From Polyangiaceae bacterium (GTDB lineage Bacteria > Myxococcota_A > Polyangia > Polyangiales > Polyangiaceae): DNA of 52,207 nucleotides. Of this stretch, positions 42,803 through 51,493 are shown piece by piece. The number at the start of each line of letters is the position of its first letter. The stretch's first letter is position 1. The stretch is taken from contig JAJDAH010000423.1 of the NCBI GenBank assembly GCA_029261965.1, forward strand, positions 1 through 52,207, written 5' to 3'. The notes below the pieces were generated by a model. It saw only the letters and a list, made by a program, of their open reading frames with translations, was not told the origin of the DNA and did no database searches. A program made the position numbers and the translations under genes.

Positions 42803-43771
42803 ATGCTCCACCCCGTACGCGCGGCGATTGTTGGTTTTGGCTTCACCATCGTGGCTGCTTGCGGTGGGTCGGCGTTCACCGGGGACGATGACTCCGGCGG
42901 TGCAGGTTCCTCGGGCTCGGGGGGACGCGCCGGAAGTGGTGGCGGTTCCACCGGTGGGAGCTCGGGCACGGGCGGTGGGTCGACGGGCGGCGCCTCGGGC
43001 AGTGGAGGCGCCTCGGGTAGCGGTGGCGCGCCGACCGGAGGAGCGTCTGGCACCGGAGGTGCGTCGACTGGCGGCATGCCAGGCACCGGAGGTGCGTCGA
43101 CCGGCGGCATGCCGGGCACCGGCGGAGCCGCAACGGGCGGGATGCCAGGTACGGGTGGAGCCTCGACTGGCGGCACGGGTGGCAGCTCGACGGGTGGCAT
43201 GACCGGCAGCGGCGGTAGCGGCGGGGGCATGGCTCAGTGTGGCGTTGGTTCTTGTTCCGACGGTGCCACGTGCACGGACAACAATTGCTGCCCATGTTTT
43301 TTTCGATGTGTTGGAAACCAGTGGCAGAACGAAGGATGCGCGCCATGCGTGCCGCCCATCTGCCCATTCGAGGTTCCTCCGGCCGGGGCCTTCTGTGATC
43401 CGTGTAGCGCTCCATCCGAGGCTTGCGTGTATGCCAAGTGTCAAGACGACGGGCTCGTGACCGCGACGTGCCGCCCGGATCCCAGTGGCACTACGACTTG
43501 GCAGCTTCAGCAAGCGCCTTGCCCGAGCCCGCCCCCATGCGGTGAGGGGCCCGACGCCTTCCCGTGTGGGCCCACGCAGATCTGCACAGCGGTCCAGACT
43601 CCGGGCTCGACCGAGTATCAGTATCACTGTTCGAACAATCCGTGTCCCGAGCTCACACCGACCGACTGCTCGTGCGCCGAGTCCGTATGTACTGGGCAGC
43701 CCGGCAGCCCCGTCTGCATCTCCGCCGACGACGACTTCGTCGTGTGCGTTCCGGCGATGCCCATGCCTTGA
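42803..43771 (+). CDS. Lipoprotein with Gly/Ser/Thr repeats and a Cys-rich domain
   Basis: 322 residues from ATG 42803 (the frame is open from 42719, but only this start places the signal peptide at the N-terminus). The lipobox is IVAAC. After the acidic FTGDDDSGG comes a ~110-residue Gly/Ser/Thr repeat (SGTGGASTGGMPGTGG...). The C-terminal 180 residues have about 25 cysteines in short motifs (CGVGSCSDGATCTDNNCCPC, CDPCSAPSEACVYAKC, DCSCAESVCTGQPGSPVC), a knot-like fold. It is probably a surface-exposed lipoprotein. The repeats could vary in length. Function unknown. Confidence 0.82.
   Translation: MLHPVRAAIVGFGFTIVAACGGSAFTGDDDSGGAGSSGSGGRAGSGGGSTGGSSGTGGGSTGGASGSGGASGSGGAPTGGASGTGGASTGGMPGTGGASTGGMPGTGGAATGGMPGTGGASTGGTGGSSTGGMTGSGGSGGGMAQCGVGSCSDGATCTDNNCCPCFFRCVGNQWQNEGCAPCVPPICPFEVPPAGAFCDPCSAPSEACVYAKCQDDGLVTATCRPDPSGTTTWQLQQAPCPSPPPCGEGPDAFPCGPTQICTAVQTPGSTEYQYHCSNNPCPELTPTDCSCAESVCTGQPGSPVCISADDDFVVCVPAMPMP
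43049..43180 (+). repeat. 33-bp tandem repeat in the Gly-rich lipoprotein
   Basis: Units at 43049-43081, 43082-43114, 43115-43147 and 43148-43180 encode the 11-residue GTGGASTGGMP, the fourth ending in Thr. The first two differ by only two bases. In-frame unit length suggests variable repeat number. Confidence 0.75.
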
Positions 43772-43784
43772 TCGGTCGACCGAA

Positions 43785-44384
43785 ATGCAGCTGACTGAGC
43801 ACTTCTGCCCACGATGTCGGGTCCAGCTCTACCTCGGGGATGTGCAGCATGCCGGCGCGCTCGCGTGCGGGGCTTGCGGCGGCGTGTGGCTCGATACGGC
43901 CTCCGCGACTCGCGTTGCCGATGGTTTGGACGAGCGATTGAGCGCCGTGGCCCACCGGGCCGCCGAAGGGGTGGTCGTCGCGTCCCCAGTCAACGGCGGA
44001 CTGCTCGCTTGTCCCATCTGCTCGAAGGGGCTCGCCGTCACGCACGTCGCACACGTCGAGCTCGATGTCTGCGCGGAGCACGGGACGTGGTTCGATCGGC
44101 TCGAGCTTCAGCACGTCGCGCGCGCCTTCGCGATCCGCAGGGCCTATGGTGCGGCGGCGGTGGCCGCGCCGACCGCAGCGTCACACGTCGCCACGACGCC
44201 GGATGCGCAGCAGCGCACCGACGAGGTGCTCGAGACCGCCTCCGAGCTGGGAGTCGACGTTGCGCTCGAGGCGGTGGATGTCGGTGTCGCCGCGGAGGGC
44301 GCGGTAGTCGTCATCGAGGTGGCAGGTTCCGTGCTCGAAGGCGCGTTTGCGATCGTCGGAGGAGTATTCGAGGGGCTCGGCTGA
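43785..44384 (+). CDS. Double zf-TFIIB zinc-ribbon protein
   Basis: 199 residues from ATG 43785; the open frame upstream is antisense or out of phase with the lipoprotein gene. The N-terminus has HFCPRCRVQLYLGDVQHAGALACGACGGVWLD (CxxC...CxxC) and a second copy LACPICSKGLAVTHVAHVELDVCAEHGTWFDRLEL. Both match the TFIIB-type ribbon of small bacterial zinc proteins. The tail (about 115-199) is Ala/Val-rich with hydrophobic heptads (VDVALEAVDVGVAAEGAVVVIEVAGSVLEGAFAIVGGVFEGL) that may embed in membrane. Its stop is one base from that of the convergent DUF4349 gene. Role unknown. Confidence 0.83.
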   Translation: MQLTEHFCPRCRVQLYLGDVQHAGALACGACGGVWLDTASATRVADGLDERLSAVAHRAAEGVVVASPVNGGLLACPICSKGLAVTHVAHVELDVCAEHGTWFDRLELQHVARAFAIRRAYGAAAVAAPTAASHVATTPDAQQRTDEVLETASELGVDVALEAVDVGVAAEGAVVVIEVAGSVLEGAFAIVGGVFEGLG

Positions 44385-44385
44385 G

Positions 44386-45636
44386 CTAGCGCTGCAGTCC
44401 CCAGCCGACGCCGAGGGTGAACAAGAACACCTCGGTTCTGACCTGCTCGCGGTAGGTGAAACCGAACCGCAGGCCGCCGTCGTCGAGCTCGTCTTCGTCG
44501 ATGAGCCATGGGACCAGGATAGCGCCGCCCCAAACGGCTTCGTCGCCGAGCAGGGCGTGCTCCGAGCCGTTCTGACGGCGATTTGTCGTGGGAGTCCACC
44601 GGGGTCGAGCAAACGCGAAGAGCCTAAACTCTTCTCCGACGTCGAGCATGACGAAGAGCTCGGCCGCGAGCTCGAACGCCACGGGGATCCGTCGGCTTCC
44701 GGTCCAGCCACTCGTGCCGAGACCACCGACCAGGCCGATCGACGCCACGCGGCCAATCGCCGTGCCGATGCCGCCCATCATGCCGACCTCGTAGACGAAG
44801 CCTTCGCCGCCACCGAGCGACAGATCGAACCCCGCGGCCGCGCCAACGGGATCGGTGTCGCCGCCACGCACATGCATGCCGAAGGCGCCCGCGACGCTGG
44901 CATCGCTCGGATCGGGTCTATCGGCCAGCCAGAGTCCCTCGAGCTGCACCGAGATGTCGCCGTTGGATTCGAAGCTGTCTCGTCCGCCGTGCCGGCGAGG
45001 TTTGACGCTCGGTCGGAGCAGATTCTCGAGGGAGATCTTGCCGAGCCAGTCGAAAGGCAACTCTACTTTGGGTAGTTTTCTTACTTCGTGTCGCCTCACG
45101 AGTCGGATCTTCAGCACGATGAAGGTCGTCGATCGCTCGAGGTCGGCGACCACGGCCCGCATTCGAGCGATCTGCTCGTCGACGTCTCGGAGACGACGCT
45201 CGATGAGCAAAGCGTCCTTGACGGAGGCGTCGCTTCGCAGCGCGGCGAGTCGTTGGTGCGTCCTTCGGGCGGCTTCGATTCGAGCGCCGATGTCCGCGGC
45301 TTTCATCGTGACGTCGACAGTCTTCGCGTTCCCCTTATCGAGCTCGCCCAGCTCCTCGAGCTTCTTGAAGGCCTGGTCCAATCGTGTCGGGGGGATCCGG
45401 ATCTTGACGACCCCACCGGACTCTTGCCCGGGCTGCCCGCCGAGCGCACCGGCCAGCTTTCTCAGGGCTTCGGCCGCAACCACGGGATCGTCGACGGTGA
45501 GCACCATTCGGCGTTCCTGGATCAGCAAGCCTTGAGGAGCGACGGACGGCGTGTCCGGTCGCGCCTCCTGGGCGGCGGCGAGGTGCGGCCAACACAGCAG
45601 GCCCATCAGTGTGAGCCAACGGGAAGCACGTACCAC
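44386..45636 (-). CDS. DUF4349 protein with a C-terminal outer-membrane-barrel-like domain
   Basis: 416 residues from the GTG at 45636 (ATG 45714 possible; the frame is open farther). The signal peptide ends in PHLAAAQEA. The DUF4349 core (about 35-190) shows LTVDDPVVAAEALRKLAGALGGQ, VKIRIPPTRLDQAFKKLEELGELDKGNAKTVDVT, long coiled helices (ARIEAARRTHQRLAALRSDASVKDALLIERRLRDVDEQIARMRAVV) and TTFIVLKIRLVR. In known members a membrane helix follows. Here about 200 residues of alternating strands (GDISVQLEGLWLADRP, FVYEVGMMGGIGTAIG, ELAAELFVMLDVGEEFRLFAFARPRW, EVFLFTLGVGWGLQR) follow and end in an aromatic-rich strand, as in porins. Confidence 0.82.
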   Translation of the reverse strand: MVRASRWLTLMGLLCWPHLAAAQEARPDTPSVAPQGLLIQERRMVLTVDDPVVAAEALRKLAGALGGQPGQESGGVVKIRIPPTRLDQAFKKLEELGELDKGNAKTVDVTMKAADIGARIEAARRTHQRLAALRSDASVKDALLIERRLRDVDEQIARMRAVVADLERSTTFIVLKIRLVRRHEVRKLPKVELPFDWLGKISLENLLRPSVKPRRHGGRDSFESNGDISVQLEGLWLADRPDPSDASVAGAFGMHVRGGDTDPVGAAAGFDLSLGGGEGFVYEVGMMGGIGTAIGRVASIGLVGGLGTSGWTGSRRIPVAFELAAELFVMLDVGEEFRLFAFARPRWTPTTNRRQNGSEHALLGDEAVWGGAILVPWLIDEDELDDGGLRFGFTYREQVRTEVFLFTLGVGWGLQR

Positions 45637-45787
45637 TCGGGTGCGGAGGATAGCAGGGCGGTGGGCCACGGCGGTCTGGCCGACATTGACAGCGCCCACG
45701 CTGAGCGCAAGCATCCGCCGAAATGCCGCCGTGCCGAGCCTGGACAACGCCGCGCGCGCGTGAGGGAAGCAAGGACCGCCGATTCGC

Positions 45788-48088
45788 GTGAGCACGCTGG
45801 CAACGCTCATTTCCACGGGTCGGCCCCTGCTGTTCGAGCTCGTCGACAGGTACGAGCTCGCTTTGGCTGAGCGCGCGATACCGGCGCTCTCGCTAGTCTT
45901 GTCCTTCGCGGTCGCCGCCATTCTTTTCGTCCGATGGAGACAGACTCGACAGAGGCCGTGGCTCTTGGGTGTAGCGACCCTCGCCGCGGTCGTGGGAGGG
46001 CTCGTTTGGGCCTGGCAGCTTCGGTGGGTGTGCGACGACGCATTCATCTCGTTCCGCTACGCGCACCACCTCGTCGAGGGCAACGGGCTCGTCTTCAACC
46101 CCGGTGAACGGGTCGAGGGGTACACCAACTTTCTGTGGACGATCCTCATCGCTGGTGGCCTGTTTCTCGGCATCGACGCCTCGTTGATGAGCGTCGTTCT
46201 GTCGATGGCGAGCCTCGCGGGACTGCTGTCGCTGAGCGCATGGCTCGCCCATCGTCTGTCGGGTGGTCGGCCCGCGGTCTTTCTCCCGTTCGCCGCCATT
46301 GCCCTCGCGGGCAACTACGTCATCTCTTCCTATGGGACGTCGGGCCTCGAGACCATGTTCGCGGCCCTCTTGGTGTTGGTCGCGGTCGAACGCGCCGAGG
46401 CTCGATCACCGTTGCTGTCGGGGCTCGCCGGGATCCTCGCCACGATGTCGCACCCCGATCATGCCGTATTTTATGCCGCCATGGCTGGAGCGATGCTCAT
46501 GCGGCGAGAGCTCCGGCCGAGCATCGTGCGGTACGCCCTGCCGTTCGTCTTCCTCTATGTGCCGTACTTCCTTTGGCGATACTCGTACTACGGCGACGTT
46601 TTTCCGAACACGTATTACGCCAAGAGCGGCGGGCTCGCTTACTTTCATCAAGGCGGCCGCTATCTGCTCATCAACTTCCTGAGTGCTGGCCTTTTCGCTG
46701 TCGTGCCGTTGATGTTGTACGGGCTGTTTCGGTATCGCTCGACGCTGCTCGCGCGGTTCGTTTTCATCGCGTTGCCGCTCTATCTAGTCTATGTCGCGAA
46801 GATCGGCGGCGACTTCATGCTCGGACGGTTGATGTGTCCGATTCTCGCTCCAGTGTTCATCCTCGCCGAGCTCGGAGCGAGAGAGGCCGCGGTGCGCGGG
46901 CGTTTGGTTGGGACTTCTCTGGGGCTGGCCGTTTTCGGGCTCGCCGCGGTCCCGACCACCGTCATCCGGGAATACGAGAAATACGCCCACGTCGCGGACG
47001 AGCGCACGTTCTACAGGGTGGCGAGCCTCTGGCCGACCAAGGTGCAGTCGATGTATGCCAACTGGGCCGACGAGCTGAACCGGCATTTCGTCGACGCAGG
47101 AGTGACGCCCCGAGTCGGCATCGGGTGTTGTGGCATCGTCGGCTACGAGACGAAGCTTCCGATCGTCGACACGTGGGCGCTCAACCACTACGAAATCGCG
47201 CATCGCGAGATCACCCGTCGCGGTCGGCCTGGCCACGAAAAGCGGGGCACCCCGGCGGATCTGCTCGAGGGCGACGTGCACTTCGCCGACTCACGAGCTT
47301 TTCCCAAGTTTTACGACTCTTGGATCCGCATGAAGGTTGGGCGGACCACGTACTACTTGGCAAAGTACGATCGGGAGATCATGAAAACGGTCGCGAAGGA
47401 CCCGAAGGTTCGATTTCGCGACTTCGAGGCGCACATGGACCGCTTCAACTTTGCCCGGCGGCGCCCGGAGGCGCGCCGTTGGTGCGACGCATGGTTGATG
47501 GAGCAATTCTACTTCAAGCACAACAACGACCCGGCGCGTTTGAGGAGTCTCCGTGCCAAGCTGGTCATGGCATTGCCGAAGCTCGCCGGTGCCGAAGATT
47601 TTCTTCTCTTGGCGCCATCGCGCGACTCGGACTGGGAACCGGTATCCCGACTGGGTTTCGGAGACGAGCAAGCGGCGACCTGGACGACATCCGGTGAGGC
47701 GTTCGCCGGGCATCCGGTGTCGTCGAACCAGACGGGGCAGTCGGTGGTCCACGGAGCGTCCGGCGTATTCGCCAACTCTTTCCACCCGAAGATCGGCGAC
47801 CACGCGAAAGGCGTGCTTCAATCAGAGCCGTTCGAGATTGTCGGGGACGTCATGACGCTGAGGGTGGGCGGGGGTATGGAACCGAAGGGAGCCTACGTCC
47901 AACTCCGGATCGGAGACGACGTGCTGTACTCCGCCACAGGATGCGAGACCGAGTTGATGGGGCGACGCGTGTGGAACACGGCGTCGGTGCGCGGCCAGAC
48001 CGCGGTGATCGAAGTCCAGGATGCCTCGGAGAAGCCTTGGGGTCACATCACGGTCGACGACATCGTGCAGTGGCGCCGCGGCGGCTGA
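45788..48088 (+). CDS. AftB-like GT-C membrane glycosyltransferase
   Basis: 766 residues, start GTG 45788. About 10-12 membrane helices lie in the first ~420 residues. The first outer loop holds the catalytic Asp pair in RWVCDDAFISFRYAHHLVEGNGLVFNPGERVEGYTNFLW, the signature of AftB-type terminal arabinofuranosyltransferases and related decaprenyl-phosphate-sugar enzymes; YGDVFPNTYYAKSG and IGGDFMLGRLMCP also fit. The C-terminal ~330 residues are soluble and periplasmic, ending in a beta-sandwich-like region (LRVGGGMEPKGAYVQLRIGDDVLYSATG). The donor is probably a polyprenyl-phosphate pentose or hexose. Convergent with the AsmA-like gene. Confidence 0.85.
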   Translation: MSTLATLISTGRPLLFELVDRYELALAERAIPALSLVLSFAVAAILFVRWRQTRQRPWLLGVATLAAVVGGLVWAWQLRWVCDDAFISFRYAHHLVEGNGLVFNPGERVEGYTNFLWTILIAGGLFLGIDASLMSVVLSMASLAGLLSLSAWLAHRLSGGRPAVFLPFAAIALAGNYVISSYGTSGLETMFAALLVLVAVERAEARSPLLSGLAGILATMSHPDHAVFYAAMAGAMLMRRELRPSIVRYALPFVFLYVPYFLWRYSYYGDVFPNTYYAKSGGLAYFHQGGRYLLINFLSAGLFAVVPLMLYGLFRYRSTLLARFVFIALPLYLVYVAKIGGDFMLGRLMCPILAPVFILAELGAREAAVRGRLVGTSLGLAVFGLAAVPTTVIREYEKYAHVADERTFYRVASLWPTKVQSMYANWADELNRHFVDAGVTPRVGIGCCGIVGYETKLPIVDTWALNHYEIAHREITRRGRPGHEKRGTPADLLEGDVHFADSRAFPKFYDSWIRMKVGRTTYYLAKYDREIMKTVAKDPKVRFRDFEAHMDRFNFARRRPEARRWCDAWLMEQFYFKHNNDPARLRSLRAKLVMALPKLAGAEDFLLLAPSRDSDWEPVSRLGFGDEQAATWTTSGEAFAGHPVSSNQTGQSVVHGASGVFANSFHPKIGDHAKGVLQSEPFEIVGDVMTLRVGGGMEPKGAYVQLRIGDDVLYSATGCETELMGRRVWNTASVRGQTAVIEVQDASEKPWGHITVDDIVQWRRGG

Positions 48089-48098
48089 CAGATCACCC

Positions 48099-48122
48099 GC
48101 AGGGTGTTGAAAAACACCCTGC
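48099..48122. terminator. GAAA-loop hairpin between convergent genes
   Basis: GCAGGGTGTT (48099-48108), GAAA (48109-48112) and AACACCCTGC (48113-48122) form a perfect 10-bp stem with a stable tetraloop. It lies 10 bases after the AftB-like stop and 11 before the AsmA-like stop on the other strand, so it probably stops both transcripts, although no T-tract is present. Confidence 0.7.
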
Positions 48123-48133
48123 TCCAGAAGAAA

Positions 48134-49591
48134 CTACGGGTCGGTGTCGTTTGCCTTTTTCTTTTCGGGCGGCTTGCCGAACCCGGGCAGCACCGGAAGG
48201 TCGAACTTCGGGAGCTTCGGGAACGCCGAGGGTGCCGGTGGAAACCTTGGAACGGTGGGCAGCGTCGACGGAATCGGGGGGATGCCCGACGGGACCGGCG
48301 GAAAACCGGAAGGCAGTGGCGGCAGGTTCGTCGGAAACGGAGGAAGCTCGATGTTGATCCCCTTGAAGCCGCACCCGATTCCGATGTTCGGTTCGAGCTT
48401 TGCAGCGGCCAGGTCGCTCGTGTCGGCCTTGATCTGAACCCGAACCGCGACGTGGCCCTTGAGGAACGGTTTCGCGAGCCGACCCGCGATCCCGCCGAGC
48501 CCTCGGCCGAGATGTGCGTTCGCCGCGGATTGGGCTACGGCGGTGCAAGCGATTGCGCCCCGGAAATCCAGGTCGATGACCGAGCTGTCTTCTTTTCTGG
48601 CGATGGTCCCGCCCCCGGCGAGTCGAAACGCACCAGCGGTGACGACGCCTTTTTTCAATGTGACGAGCGTGCGTTCCGGATTGATCTCGAGCTCGGTTTG
48701 GTAGGTCGTGCGGTCCCCGAAGACGATGCCATCGAGCTCCCGAGGATGTGGCGGCACGTAGTTGAGCAGGGCCCCGTCGATGCGGCCGACGACCTTTCCG
48801 GTACCCTGAGGTCCCTGGAAGCTCAGGTCGGCTTTGCCCGCCACCGTGACGTCGTCGATCGGCAGCGCGACACCGAGCGGAAGCGCCAGCTGGCTCATTC
48901 TGGTTGGGCGAAGGGTGATCTTCGCCGTCGGGTCTCCACTTCCGTAGGTGACGTCGACCCGAACGGGCGCCTTTTCGAGGTCTCGCTGGCCGAGTCCCAG
49001 CACGACACCGCCGCTAGTGGTCGTGCCCGCCTTGGTCCAGACTGCGCCCACGCGTCCGATGCCCACGCCGGCGACGGTCGTTTTTTCCGACGTGAACACG
49101 CCACCGTCGCTGATTGGGCTGATCGTCCCGTCGTCGACTCGCAGCCAGCCTTTGCCGCCGACGGCGCTCGCCCAGTCGACGTGTATTCCCGAAGCGTTGA
49201 CTGGGATCGAGAACGCGTCGGGGTGGTCCGCCGTCCATAGGCCGAACTCGAGGGCGAGTTGGGTCGCCGAGGCACGGATTCGGACCTGGACGCGCTCGGC
49301 GTCGACGGACACCGGCTCGAAGTCGACCAGCTTAACTTTGGCCCGGCCGATGTCGCCCTCGAGGCCGTTCACGCCGATGAGGGCGAAACGAACGTTTCTG
49401 AGCTCCGCCTCGTCCCAATCGAAGTCGACGTTGCCCACGACGACGGCCACGCCTCGCTCTTTCGCCTTCTTGACGATCATGTACCGGACGATCGGCTCGT
49501 AGAGCAGCAGACCCCCGATCACCGCGACAGCCACGAACAGTGGAACCGCGAAGATGGCAATCTTCAGGACGAGCTTCGAACGGGACGCCAC
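48134..49591 (-). CDS. AsmA/GspN-like membrane-anchored protein
   Basis: 485 residues from the GTG at 49591 (a GTG at 49633 is in frame; GGTAGGG lies upstream of the former). One transmembrane helix (KIAIFAVPLFVAVAVIGGLLLYEPIV) is followed by a long beta-repeat region with the recurring layout 'AELRNVRFAL.GVNGLEGDIGRAKVKLVDFEPVS' and 'LVTLKKGVVTAGAFRLAGGGTIARKED', as in AsmA/DUF748 or myxobacterial GspN-annotated proteins. The C-terminus is Pro-rich (PPFPTNLPPLPSGFPPVPSGIPPIPS...). AsmA-type proteins aid lipid transport to, or assembly of, the outer membrane. Family call by pattern only. Confidence 0.72.
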   Translation of the reverse strand: MASRSKLVLKIAIFAVPLFVAVAVIGGLLLYEPIVRYMIVKKAKERGVAVVVGNVDFDWDEAELRNVRFALIGVNGLEGDIGRAKVKLVDFEPVSVDAERVQVRIRASATQLALEFGLWTADHPDAFSIPVNASGIHVDWASAVGGKGWLRVDDGTISPISDGGVFTSEKTTVAGVGIGRVGAVWTKAGTTTSGGVVLGLGQRDLEKAPVRVDVTYGSGDPTAKITLRPTRMSQLALPLGVALPIDDVTVAGKADLSFQGPQGTGKVVGRIDGALLNYVPPHPRELDGIVFGDRTTYQTELEINPERTLVTLKKGVVTAGAFRLAGGGTIARKEDSSVIDLDFRGAIACTAVAQSAANAHLGRGLGGIAGRLAKPFLKGHVAVRVQIKADTSDLAAAKLEPNIGIGCGFKGINIELPPFPTNLPPLPSGFPPVPSGIPPIPSTLPTVPRFPPAPSAFPKLPKFDLPVLPGFGKPPEKKKANDTDP

Positions 49592-49671
49592 GCGATCGGA
49601 CCCTACCCCAACGACGCTGACGTCGCTCGCCACGCCGAGATGGTGACGCGATTTTCGAGGATTTCGACGCG

Positions 49672-50910
49672 CTAATCGTCGTCGGATTGCTGGGCGATTT
49701 CCCAAGCGAGCTTGCGCCACTGCGGGAGTCGGTCGCTCAGCCCGAGCGCCTCCGCACATTCGTTCAAGCCAGCGGATTCGATCGGGTTCTTTTCGATGTC
49801 GTGAATCAGTCGGCTGGCAACCTGCACGGCCCCGAGCGGCCCGAAAGATTCCTCGGGCACGCGCCCGACCCGATGGTGACCCGCCACCGCCTCGACGACC
49901 GCCTGCGGCAGACCCCAGAGCCCGAGAAGGTACGCCCCGAGGTCCGCATGGCTCATTCCAAGAACGCCGCGCTCGGCGTCATGAACGCTCACTTCATCGC
50001 GATCCATCACCTCGCGGATCATCGTGTAGGTGTCCGGTATGCGCGCCGCGATGATCAGCTGACCGACGTCGTGGAGCATCCCGGCGAGGAAAGCGTGGTC
50101 GGCACTCTCGTGACCCTCGAGCATCCGGTACGCCAGTTGCCCCGTCATGAGCGAGTGGTGGTTAAACTCGTCCATCGACAACGACTTTCGCCGCGTCTTG
50201 AACATCTGGAAGATCTCCACCGAAAGTACGAGCGCCTTGATCGTGTCGATGCCGACGTAGGCGCAGGCCCCCCCGACGGTCGATACGCGCTGGGGTAGCC
50301 CGAAGAACGCCGAGCTCACGAGCTGGATCAGCCGGCTCGACATCGCTACGTCGCGTTCGATGATCTCTCCGACGGCGCGCACGGAGACTTCCGGGTTACT
50401 GAGGGCCTGAACGAGCTCGGTGTAGACCTTGGGCGCGGAGGGGAGCTCGTTTTTGGCCCCGACCACTCGTCGCATGGCCTCGCTTTCGAGCAGGGTTCTC
50501 AACCGACAGGCACGTCGGATGGTGCTGCGAAGCATCACTGGGTCGAACGGTTTACTGAGGAACTGGTGGGCGACCGGGACCGCGCGATAAACGAGCTTGG
50601 GATCCGTATGTCCGCTCAGGACGATTCGGACCACGCCGGGGTGCCGATGTTGGACGCGGGTGAGCAGTACGGCCCCGTTCATCCGATCCATGTGCATGTC
50701 GGACACGATCACGTCGATCTCGTGCTCGGCCATGATCTCGAGCGCTTCCGCGCCGCTCGGTGCAAAAAGCAGCTCCCAGTCGTCCCCGAGCTGCTCGAGC
50801 AGCCGCCGAATGCTCCGTAAAATCATCGGTTCGTCGTCGACGAACAGGATCTTCGGCCGCGGCCCTGGCGGGGCCTCGGAATACGGATCCAGATTGCGGG
50901 CGGCGGACAT
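49672..50910 (-). CDS. Receiver-HDOD response regulator
   Basis: 412 residues from ATG 50910 (GTG 50916 also possible; the frame is open to 51057). The receiver (about 20-140) is canonical: KILFVDDEPMIL, phospho-acceptor Asp in DVIVSDMHMD, SGHTD and FLSKPFD. The HDOD domain follows (about 155-400): NELPSAPKVYTELVQAL, MSSRLIQLVSSAFFGLPQRVSTVGGACAYVGIDTIKALVLSVE, then the HD-like MLHDVGQLIIAA. Such proteins regulate cyclic-nucleotide-independent outputs, often with kinases nearby. No kinase or output partner is adjacent except the half-HDOD gene on the other strand, 134 bases away. Confidence 0.92.
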   Translation of the reverse strand: MSAARNLDPYSEAPPGPRPKILFVDDEPMILRSIRRLLEQLGDDWELLFAPSGAEALEIMAEHEIDVIVSDMHMDRMNGAVLLTRVQHRHPGVVRIVLSGHTDPKLVYRAVPVAHQFLSKPFDPVMLRSTIRRACRLRTLLESEAMRRVVGAKNELPSAPKVYTELVQALSNPEVSVRAVGEIIERDVAMSSRLIQLVSSAFFGLPQRVSTVGGACAYVGIDTIKALVLSVEIFQMFKTRRKSLSMDEFNHHSLMTGQLAYRMLEGHESADHAFLAGMLHDVGQLIIAARIPDTYTMIREVMDRDEVSVHDAERGVLGMSHADLGAYLLGLWGLPQAVVEAVAGHHRVGRVPEESFGPLGAVQVASRLIHDIEKNPIESAGLNECAEALGLSDRLPQWRKLAWEIAQQSDDD

Positions 50911-51044
50911 GTTCACGAGCGCTGGTTCGGGTGTTGCAACCGCCAGTCCATGAAGGCCCGGACGGGCTCCAAAGACGGCGGACGTTTTGAAAGGTCTTCG
51001 AACGGTGAACGGCCCCTCGAGCGAAACATTGAGAAAAAACGGCG

Positions 51045-51461
51045 ATGCAAAACACACGAGTCAAGCCCAGGCCCCGTTCTCGTCTTGACGCTGCCGAGTC
51101 AGCGGACTGGCGGCCAGCTGGTCGGGCCCGGACGTCGAAGCGTGCGGCTGCCCCACCGGACCCTTGCCGATTGGTCGCGGCCGACCTCGCGCGGCTCGAG
51201 CCGATTCATCAGCTCTTGAGCGAGCTCAACGACGCCTACGCCGGCAGTCGCCGCGTGACCGAGCTGGTGGCGGCCATGCCGGTGCTGTCGGCACGCTGCC
51301 TGCGTGCTGCAGCGGGTCGTGTCGGCGCCGACGTCGAAGTGCCATCGATAGAACGAGCGCTCAACCTCATCGGCAATCGCGGGCTCGAAACAGTCCTGCT
51401 CGGCCTGCTCGAGGACCTGACGATCCTCAAAGCCGACCTCGAAGCCGGCGAGGCGCCCTGA
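51045..51461 (+). CDS. Half-HDOD-like protein
   Basis: 138 residues. After a basic Arg/Ala/Pro-rich N-terminus (about 1-45) comes a helical domain resembling only the N-terminal half of HDOD: LSELNDAYAGSRRVTELVAAMPVLSARCLRAAAGRVGADVEVPSIERALNLIGNRGLETVLLGLLEDL. The conserved GNRGLE-type turn matches the VGIDTIKAL position of the neighbouring full HDOD protein. The metal-site half is absent, so it could be an interaction fragment. Divergent from the receiver-HDOD gene; 32 bases before the glucosaminidase gene on the same strand. Confidence 0.7.
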   Translation: MQNTRVKPRPRSRLDAAESADWRPAGRARTSKRAAAPPDPCRLVAADLARLEPIHQLLSELNDAYAGSRRVTELVAAMPVLSARCLRAAAGRVGADVEVPSIERALNLIGNRGLETVLLGLLEDLTILKADLEAGEAP

Positions 51462-51493
51462 CTTCGGCCTGTCTTTTGCTCTCCAGCTAAACA

